Positions 38,553-43,434 of a stretch of DNA of 43,434 nt are shown here, in pieces (the stretch's first letter is position 1; each line of letters begins with the position of its first letter). The notes beneath the pieces were generated by a model that made no database searches, was not told where the DNA came from, and saw only the letters and a list, made by a program, of their open reading frames with translations. This DNA is from Pseudomonadota bacterium. Lineage in GTDB: Bacteria > Pseudomonadota > Gammaproteobacteria > Burkholderiales > Burkholderiaceae_E. A program made the translations under genes and the position numbers. The stretch covers positions 1-43,434 of the forward strand of contig JAEWGX010000037.1 in assembly GCA_023388075.1 (NCBI GenBank), in the 5' to 3' direction.

Positions 38553-39752
38553 TCAATCTCTGGGCCCGTGGCGGACCAGGAGCGACGACGGGCAGGGCGC
38601 ATTGGTCGGGCAGGGGAACGGGTCCGTGCGCAGGATCGCGCGCTCGGCGGCGGAATCCCAGGCCGCCACCCCGCTAGAGCGTACCAGTTGCACGCCCACG
38701 ATCTTGCCGTTCGGCTGCAGCTTGACCTCGAAATCCGCCCGCGGGTTGCCGGAGATCGCCTGCCCGTAGATGGTGTTGGCCCGAACGGCCGCCGCGACCC
38801 TGGCCTGGTAGCCGCCGTCGAGCTGGCCCGCCGGGGCACCGCGCTGGGCGGTGGCGCCGGCCTGTCCGGCCTGGCTCAACAGCCCGCTGATCGCGGCCGC
38901 GCGGCGCTCGGCAGCAGCCTTCTCTTCGGCGGCCCGCTTCTCGGCCTCCGCCTTCTCCGCGGCGAGCTTTCTCTCGGCTTCCTTCTTCTGCCGCTCCTCC
39001 TCGGCCTTGCGGGCGGCCGCGAGCTTGCGCTCTTCCTCCAGCCGCCGGGCTTCGGCAAGGCGCCGCTCTTCCGCGGCCTTGCGTTCCTCCTCGCGCTTCC
39101 TGGCCTCGGCGAGCTTGCGCTGCTCCTCGCGTTGGCGTTCCTCCTCGGCGCGGCGGGCTTCGGCCAGGCGTCGTTCCTCGGCGCGGCGGGCTTCCTCGGC
39201 CTTGCGCGCGGCCTCGGCACGGCGTTCCTCCTCGGCCTTGCGCTCGGCCGCTAGCTTGCGCTCCTCCTCGGCGCGCTGGCGTTCTTCCCGCTCGGCGGCG
39301 AGCCGCGCCTCCTCGGCCTTGCGCTCGGCCTCCGCCCGCTGCTTCTCCTCTTCCTCGCGCTTCTTCTCCTCCTCCTGGCGTCGCTGCTCCTGGATCTGGA
39401 TGGCGGGGTCGGGCGCCGGAGGTGGCGGCGGCGGAGGCGGCGCAGGCGGGGGAGGCGGCGGCTGCGGAGCCGGCGGGGGCGGCGGCGGGGCGGGTGCCGG
39501 CGGCGGAGGCGCGGGCTCCGGCTCGGGCGGCGGCGTGGGCGTGGGCTCCGGTTCCGGCGGCGTCACCTCGGCCACCTCCACGGGAACCCAGAGCTCGGCC
39601 TGCGCGATCGGCGTCGTCTTCTGCCAGCGAACGCCGACGAAGAGCAGGGCGAAGAGCCCGACGTGCACGACGAGGGCGAGCACGAACGGCAACGGACCCC
39701 GTCCGGGGCGGCGCTGCCGTCTTTCCTTGCGTGCCGTCTTCTGCGTCGCCAT
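38553..39752 (-). CDS. tolA: Energy-transducing protein TolA
   Basis: A 399-residue inner-membrane protein. A basic N-terminus and one transmembrane helix (LPFVLALVVHVGLFALLFVGV, 21-41) contact TolQ-TolR. A Pro-rich segment (about 65-115, runs of EP and PPPPP) is followed by a very long Ala/Glu/Arg/Lys helix (about 116-295, repeats like RRAEEERRLAEARR). The C-terminal domain (about 300-399) holds AVRANTIYGQAISGNPRADFEVKLQPNGKIVG and TDPFPCPTNAPCPSS, the TonB-C/TolA-C fold that binds TolB and colicins. It transmits proton-motive force across the periplasm. It is 75 bp after tolR. The DNA is repetitive across the helix. Confidence 0.96.
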   Translation of the reverse strand: MATQKTARKERRQRRPGRGPLPFVLALVVHVGLFALLFVGVRWQKTTPIAQAELWVPVEVAEVTPPEPEPTPTPPPEPEPAPPPPAPAPPPPPPAPQPPPPPPAPPPPPPPPAPDPAIQIQEQRRQEEEKKREEEEKQRAEAERKAEEARLAAEREERQRAEEERKLAAERKAEEERRAEAARKAEEARRAEERRLAEARRAEEERQREEQRKLAEARKREEERKAAEERRLAEARRLEEERKLAAARKAEEERQKKEAERKLAAEKAEAEKRAAEEKAAAERRAAAISGLLSQAGQAGATAQRGAPAGQLDGGYQARVAAAVRANTIYGQAISGNPRADFEVKLQPNGKIVGVQLVRSSGVAAWDSAAERAILRTDPFPCPTNAPCPSSLLVRHGPRD

Positions 39753-39826
39753 TCAACAATGTCGTGGCATGGGCGATGTCGCCGGGTGGTGGCCGCGAAG
39801 CGGGACGCCCGGCGTCGGGCCCCGGG

Positions 39827-40279
39827 TCAACCGGGGCGTGGCTTCACCATCAGGCCGACCCGGCGAACGCCTTGCTGCTGCAGCAGGTCCATGACGTTGA
39901 GGATGGCGTCGTACTGGGCTTCGCGGTCCCCGCTGATAACAACGGGCAAGGCGTTGTTTCCGCCGACCATCTCGTTGATCGTGGCGAGAAGCTGCTCGCT
40001 GGTGGCTTGCCGCTCCAGCCGCTGGGGCAGGTTGTGGGTGCGCACCGTCATGGCGCCGGTCTTTTCCACCACCACCTCCACATAGGCCTCCGGCCGCGAG
40101 GAGGAGGCGCCCACGGTGGGCAGCTCGATGGTGGCGGTGGGCACGAAGGGCGCGGTGACCATGAAGATCACCAGCAGCACCAGCATCACGTCGATGTAGG
40201 GCACGACGTTGATCTCGTTCACCAGGCGCGCCTTGCGCCTGCCGTGGATCCGCCTGCCGCCGCTGGGTATTGCTGCCAT
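39827..40279 (-). CDS. tolR: Tol-Pal proton channel protein TolR (ExbD/TolR family)
   Basis: A 150-residue protein with one transmembrane helix (YIDVMLVLLVIFMVTAPFV) whose Asp in PYIDVML is the proton-carrying residue of the family. The periplasmic domain contains VVVEKTGAMTVRTHNLP, GGNNALPVVISGDREAQYDAILNVMDLL and GVRRVGLMVKP. The start ATG at 40279 follows GGGAGG by 10 bp. It is 14 bp after tolQ and with it forms the TolQR stator that energises TolA. Confidence 0.96.
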   Translation of the reverse strand: MAAIPSGGRRIHGRRKARLVNEINVVPYIDVMLVLLVIFMVTAPFVPTATIELPTVGASSSRPEAYVEVVVEKTGAMTVRTHNLPQRLERQATSEQLLATINEMVGGNNALPVVISGDREAQYDAILNVMDLLQQQGVRRVGLMVKPRPG

Positions 40280-40293
40280 CGTCGGTCGCCTCC

Positions 40294-40977
40294 CTAGCGC
40301 GCATGGCGGTGAAGGATGTTCGAGAATTCGTCCGTGAAGGTCTCGAACCGGTTGGCCAGGCGATCGATGTCGTAGGCGTAGCGGTTGTAGGCGACGACCG
40401 CGGGGATGGCGGCGAACAGACCGATCGCGGTGGCGACCAGCGCCTCGGCGATTCCGGGCGCCACGGCGGCAAGCGTCGCCTGCTGCACGTTGGCCAGGCC
40501 GCGGAAGGCGTTCATGATGCCCCACACGGTGCCGAACAGGCCGATGTAGGGGCTCACCGAGCCGGCGGAGGCGAGAAATGCCAGCGACGACTCGAGCGCG
40601 TCCATCTCGCGCTGGAAAGCGGCCCGCATGGCGCGCGTGGAGGGATCGAGCACCGCGGCGCCGTCGCCGCCCGCGCCGGCTCCCTTCTGGCGGGCGCGCC
40701 GGAACTCCTTCATTCCCGCCTCGAAGATTCGCGCGAGCGGGCCCGGGTCACCCTTGGCGTTGGCGACGCTCTGGTAGAGCGAGTTGAGCTCGGCACCGCG
40801 CCAGAACTCGTTCTCGAACGCGTTGGTCGCGGATTGCGCGGCACGGATCTGGAACCACTTGCGGAAGATGATCGTCCAGGAAACCAGCGACACCAGCACC
40901 AGGAGCAGCATGACGATCTGCACCAGCAGGCTGGCGTTGGCCACGAGGGACAGGATCGAGAGGTCGTGTGAGTTCAT
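40294..40977 (-). CDS. tolQ: Tol-Pal proton channel protein TolQ (ExbB/MotA family)
   Basis: A 227-residue inner-membrane protein with three helices: LLVQIVMLLLVLVSLVSWTII near residue 20, VSPYIGLFGTVWGIMNAFRG and EALVATAIGLFAAIPAVVAYN. The latter two make the proton path with TolR. The cytoplasmic loop (SATNAFENEFWRGAELNSLY and a Gly-rich AGAGGDGAA stretch) is slightly longer than in E. coli. The ATG at 40977 overlaps the TGA of ybgC (ATGA), so the two are translationally coupled. Confidence 0.97.
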   Translation of the reverse strand: MNSHDLSILSLVANASLLVQIVMLLLVLVSLVSWTIIFRKWFQIRAAQSATNAFENEFWRGAELNSLYQSVANAKGDPGPLARIFEAGMKEFRRARQKGAGAGGDGAAVLDPSTRAMRAAFQREMDALESSLAFLASAGSVSPYIGLFGTVWGIMNAFRGLANVQQATLAAVAPGIAEALVATAIGLFAAIPAVVAYNRYAYDIDRLANRFETFTDEFSNILHRHAR

Positions 40978-41468
40978 TGTTGTCGTGCCGTTCCGTCTGG
41001 CGTGGTTCCGTCCGCGCCGGAATGGGCGGGAATCTGTTCGGATAGGCGGGCGAGCAGGGCACCAGGCAGGGAGGCCGGGCGGCCGCTCGCCTGGTGGATG
41101 CACGCCACCCGCACCGAGCCGGTGGCGAGAACGACCTCGCCGCCGCCGCTGGACTCGTCGGCGAGCAGCGCCCGCTGCGCGAACCGCAGCGACGCGCGGC
41201 CCACGTCCGCGGCGGGATCGGCAAGGCCGACCTCCACCGAGAGCAGGTCGTCCAACCGCGCCGGGCGCAGGTACCGGACGGCGCAATCACGCACCACCAG
41301 GCCCAGTCCCTCGGTGCTCGCAAGCTCGCGGTGGTTCAGGCCCATCGCGCGCAGCCAGTCGGTGCGTGCCCGTTCGAAGAAGCGCAGGTAGTTCGCGTAG
41401 TAGACGATGCCGCCAGCGTCGGTGTCCTCGTAGTAGACCCGCACACGGATCGAGTGGAGGGTTATCAC
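40974..41468 (-). CDS. ybgC: Tol-Pal-associated acyl-CoA thioesterase YbgC
   Basis: A 164-residue hotdog-fold thioesterase. The signature RVYYEDTDAGGIVYYANYLR (10-29) includes the catalytic Asp17, followed by FERARTDWLRAMG. It hydrolyses short or medium acyl-CoA or acyl-ACP and is a near-constant companion of tolQ. The C-terminal 25 residues (EQIPAHSGADGTTPDGTARQQ and neighbours) are low-complexity. The start is a GTG at 41468 without Shine-Dalgarno; a TAAAAT box lies 7 nt before it. It is first in the tol-pal operon as seen here, 107 bp after ruvB, and overlaps tolQ by 4 bp. Confidence 0.95.
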   Translation of the reverse strand: MITLHSIRVRVYYEDTDAGGIVYYANYLRFFERARTDWLRAMGLNHRELASTEGLGLVVRDCAVRYLRPARLDDLLSVEVGLADPAADVGRASLRFAQRALLADESSGGGEVVLATGSVRVACIHQASGRPASLPGALLARLSEQIPAHSGADGTTPDGTARQQ

Positions 41469-41475
41469 GCGCGGG

Positions 41476-41481
41476 ATTTTA
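41476..41481 (-). promoter_or_regulatory. -10-like box 7 nt before ybgC
   Basis: Minus-strand TAAAAT (41481-41476), 5 of 6 to consensus, then CCCGCGC and the GTG start. No clear -35 hexamer is seen. It may be the start of the tol-pal operon and would give a leaderless ybgC message. Confidence 0.4.
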
Positions 41482-41575
41482 CCTGCGGGGGCTTGGCGCG
41501 GGCCCGCGGAGCGACGCGATACATCCGATTACAGACAGTCCGCGGCGCGGCGATGCCGCGCACAGGCCGAAACCC

Positions 41576-42631
41576 TCACGAGCCGCCGCCCTCCAGCGAC
41601 CACAGGTCGCCACCCTGCGCGCCCGTGGGCGCATGCAGGCCGAAGTGCGCATAGGAGCTCGCCGTCGCGACCCGGCCGCGCGGCGTGCGCTGCAGGAGCC
41701 CCTGCTGGATGAGGTAGGGCTCGATCACGTCCTCGATCGTGTCGCGCTCCTCGCCGATCGCCGCGGCCAGGTTGTCGAGGCCCACCGGCCCGCCCGAGAA
41801 CTTGTCCATCACCGTCCGGAGCAGCTTGCGGTCCATCACGTCGAGCCCGGCCGGGTCCACGTCCAGCATCGAGAGGGCCGCGTCGGCGGTGGCGCCGTCG
41901 ATGCGGCCTTCGCCGCGCACTTCGGCGTAGTCGCGGACCCGGCGCAGCAGCCGGTTGGCGATCCGGGGCGTGCCGCGCGCACGCCGCGCGATCTCCCGCG
42001 CCCCGCCGGCATCGATCGCGGCCTCGAGCAGCTGCGCCGAGCGCTCGACGATGCGCGTCAGGTCCGCCACCTCGTAGAACTCGAGCCGCTGCACGATGCC
42101 GAAGCGGTCGCGCAGCGGATTCGTCAGCATGCCGGCCCGGGTGGTCGCGCCCACGAGCGTGAACGGGGCCAGGTCGAGCTTGATCGACCGGGCAGCCGGC
42201 CCTTCGCCGATCATGATGTCGATCTGGAAGTCCTCGAGCGCCGGATACAGGATCTCCTCCACCACCGCCGAGAGGCGGTGGATCTCGTCGATGAAGAGGA
42301 CGTCGTTCTTCTCGAGATTGGTGAGGAGGGCGGCGAGATCGCCGGGGCGCTCCAGCACCGGGCCCGAGGTCTGGCGCAGCGACACGCCCATCTCGGCCGC
42401 GATGATGTGCGCGAGCGTGGTCTTGCCGAGCCCCGGCGGCCCGAACAGCAGGACATGGTCCAGCGCTTCGCCGCGGGCACGGGCCGCCTCGATGAAGATG
42501 TCGAGCTGCTCGCGCACCTTGGGCTGGCCGACATAGTCCGCCAGCCGCCGCGGCCGCAGCGCGCGCTCCACGACCTCCTCGCTCGGCGTGGACGGCGTGG
42601 CGGAGATCAGGCGGTCGTGCTCGATTGCCAT
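41576..42631 (-). CDS. ruvB: Holliday junction branch migration ATPase RuvB
   Basis: A 351-residue AAA+ motor that drives branch migration on the RuvA-junction complex. Visible: RPRRLADYVGQPKVREQLD, Walker A FGPPGLGKTTLAHIIA, Walker B VLFIDEIHRLS, LVGATTRAGMLTNPLRDRFG with sensor residues and the arginine finger, and the winged-helix C-terminal domain with IEPYLIQQGLLQRTPRGR. Length matches the family. The ATG at 42631 is 13 bp after ruvA. No unusual features. Confidence 0.97.
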   Translation of the reverse strand: MAIEHDRLISATPSTPSEEVVERALRPRRLADYVGQPKVREQLDIFIEAARARGEALDHVLLFGPPGLGKTTLAHIIAAEMGVSLRQTSGPVLERPGDLAALLTNLEKNDVLFIDEIHRLSAVVEEILYPALEDFQIDIMIGEGPAARSIKLDLAPFTLVGATTRAGMLTNPLRDRFGIVQRLEFYEVADLTRIVERSAQLLEAAIDAGGAREIARRARGTPRIANRLLRRVRDYAEVRGEGRIDGATADAALSMLDVDPAGLDVMDRKLLRTVMDKFSGGPVGLDNLAAAIGEERDTIEDVIEPYLIQQGLLQRTPRGRVATASSYAHFGLHAPTGAQGGDLWSLEGGGS

Positions 42632-42644
42632 CGATGTCGCCCGT

Positions 42645-43229
42645 TCAGACCTTGGCGAGGAGCTTGAGCGCCTGCCGGATGCCTTCGCTCACCCCGCAGT
42701 CGGCCGGCAGCCGCCCCACCGCCGCACCCGCCTCCTTCTCCGAATAGCCGAGGGCGAGCAGGGCACGCAGCACGTCGGTGCCGGCCGGCGTGGCGTCGCG
42801 CCCGCCCTGGCCGGCGCCCGCGAGCTCGGGCGCGAGGCGGCCCTTGAGCTCGAGCAGCAGCCGTTCCGCCGTCTTCTTGCCGATGCCCGGCACGCGCGTG
42901 AGACGGCCGGTCTCCTGCAACGCGACGGTCTCGATCAGCTCGTCGGCCGTCATGCCGGAGAGCACCGCCAGCGCGGTGCGCGGGCCGATGCCGGAGATGC
43001 GCACCAGCTCGCGGAACACCGCCCGTTCGCGGTGGGTGAGGAAACCGTAGAGCAGGTGCGCATCCTCGCGCACGACGAGGTGGGTCCAGAGCGACACCTT
43101 GTCGCCGGCGGGCGGCAGGTCGTAGAAAGTGCTCATCGGGACGTTCAGCTCGTAGCCGACGCCGGCGGCATCCACGACGATCTCCGGGGGATTCTTCTCG
43201 AGCAGGATGCCGGCGAGGCGACCAATCAT
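42645..43229 (-). CDS. ruvA: Holliday junction DNA helicase subunit RuvA
   Basis: A 194-residue protein that tetramerises on Holliday junctions and loads RuvB. The N-terminal OB fold is MIGRLAGILLEKNPPEIVVDAAGVGYEL; two helix-hairpin-helix motifs follow (FRELVRISGIGPRTALAVLSG and LTRVPGIGKKTAERLLLELKG). A flexible linker leads to the C-terminal RuvB-binding domain (LRALLALGYSEKEAGAAVGRL). The ATG at 43229 lies 106 bp after the ruvC stop. It is followed by ruvB after 13 bp. Confidence 0.97.
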   Translation of the reverse strand: MIGRLAGILLEKNPPEIVVDAAGVGYELNVPMSTFYDLPPAGDKVSLWTHLVVREDAHLLYGFLTHRERAVFRELVRISGIGPRTALAVLSGMTADELIETVALQETGRLTRVPGIGKKTAERLLLELKGRLAPELAGAGQGGRDATPAGTDVLRALLALGYSEKEAGAAVGRLPADCGVSEGIRQALKLLAKV

Positions 43230-43335
43230 TCGGGCACGGCCACGGGAAGGCTGGAAAGGCCCAAGTATGCCCCAAGCGTCGGCGGAGTCCGCGCCGCCAC
43301 CGGCATCCCGGCTCCGCCCGGCGGCCCCTGGGCGA

Positions 43336-43434
43336 TCAACCGATGATGCGGCCGCGCCGGACCCGCTTGCCCAGGGTGGCGATCATGGCGCCGGCGTGCA
43401 CGTGGCAGACCGCGCAGGCGAGCGCGTCGGCAGC
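43336..43434 (-). CDS. ruvC: RuvC Holliday junction resolvase, C-terminal part (cut by window edge)
   Basis: The last 32 codons and stop of ruvC, read from the window edge: AADALACAVCHVHAG, then AMIATLGKRVRRGRIIG. The ADALA with its Asp and the following H-x-H helix match the C-terminal active-site helix of RuvC, whose Asp is one of four catalytic acids that cut Holliday junctions. The rest of the gene lies beyond 43434. Together with ruvA and ruvB downstream it forms the usual ruvCAB order. The 106-bp gap to ruvA shows no terminator. Confidence 0.85.
   Translation of the reverse strand, partial: AADALACAVCHVHAGAMIATLGKRVRRGRIIG

Overview
The window is a stretch of high-GC chromosome from a betaproteobacterium, most likely of the Burkholderiales. 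The signs are the tetR-pcm-rhodanese-tolC operon, the thiS-thiG-trmB order, an orphan Bug-type solute receptor, the ruvC-ruvA-ruvB-ybgC-tolQRAB-pal-cpoB block, and dense GC-rich coding on both strands. It holds 43 complete protein genes, one gene cut by the right edge (ruvC), one possible leader ORF and two tRNA genes. I see no insertion sequence, prophage, CRISPR array or rRNA.

Left part (1-9040). A TetR-controlled operon on the minus strand ends in an outer-membrane TolC channel; its promoter carries a perfect 22-bp palindrome over the start point. Next to it is a two-gene unit, DUF6394 plus a double-RCK potassium channel, with overlapping stop and start. On the plus strand, a degenerate SecA-like ATPase without the preprotein-binding domain is packed 3 bp before thiD, which is followed by uppP.

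Middle part (9060-24020). In order: an ABC exporter, a nucleotide-sugar-epimerase-like protein, trmB, thiG and thiS, a host-attachment-type protein, tRNA-Gly(CCC), a translationally coupled HDAC-like deacetylase and L-threonate-dehydrogenase-like protein, a four-gene Mla/Pqi-like lipid transport operon (STAS-permease, ATPase, MCE protein, lipoprotein), a Gfo/Idh/MocA oxidoreductase and a hybrid histidine kinase.

Accessory-looking part (24000-35400). Here are a secreted acidic protein encoded over four 18-bp repeats, rnk with a long structured 5' leader, an unrecognised secreted protein, and a stress cluster: a DUF892 ferritin-like protein, manganese catalase and a tightly overlapping four-gene membrane/redox operon. 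Then come a small lipoprotein, a CaiB/BaiF CoA-transferase whose upstream region holds a palindrome and a tandem 13-bp repeat, a DUF488 protein, an M23-like membrane protein and a Bug receptor.

Right part (35500-43434). tRNA-Lys with a clear terminator, then the complete Tol-Pal envelope system (cpoB, pal, tolB, tolA, tolR, tolQ, ybgC), the RuvAB branch-migration genes and the last 32 codons of ruvC.

The points most worth a second look are the SecA-like gene, the rnk leader with its possible leaderless ORF, the DUF6394-channel pair, the 28.3-30.8 kb membrane operon, and a recurring layout in which a -10 box sits 6-7 nt before a start codon without Shine-Dalgarno support (thiS, tolB, ybgC, the rnk leader ORF and the CoA-transferase), suggesting leaderless mRNAs.
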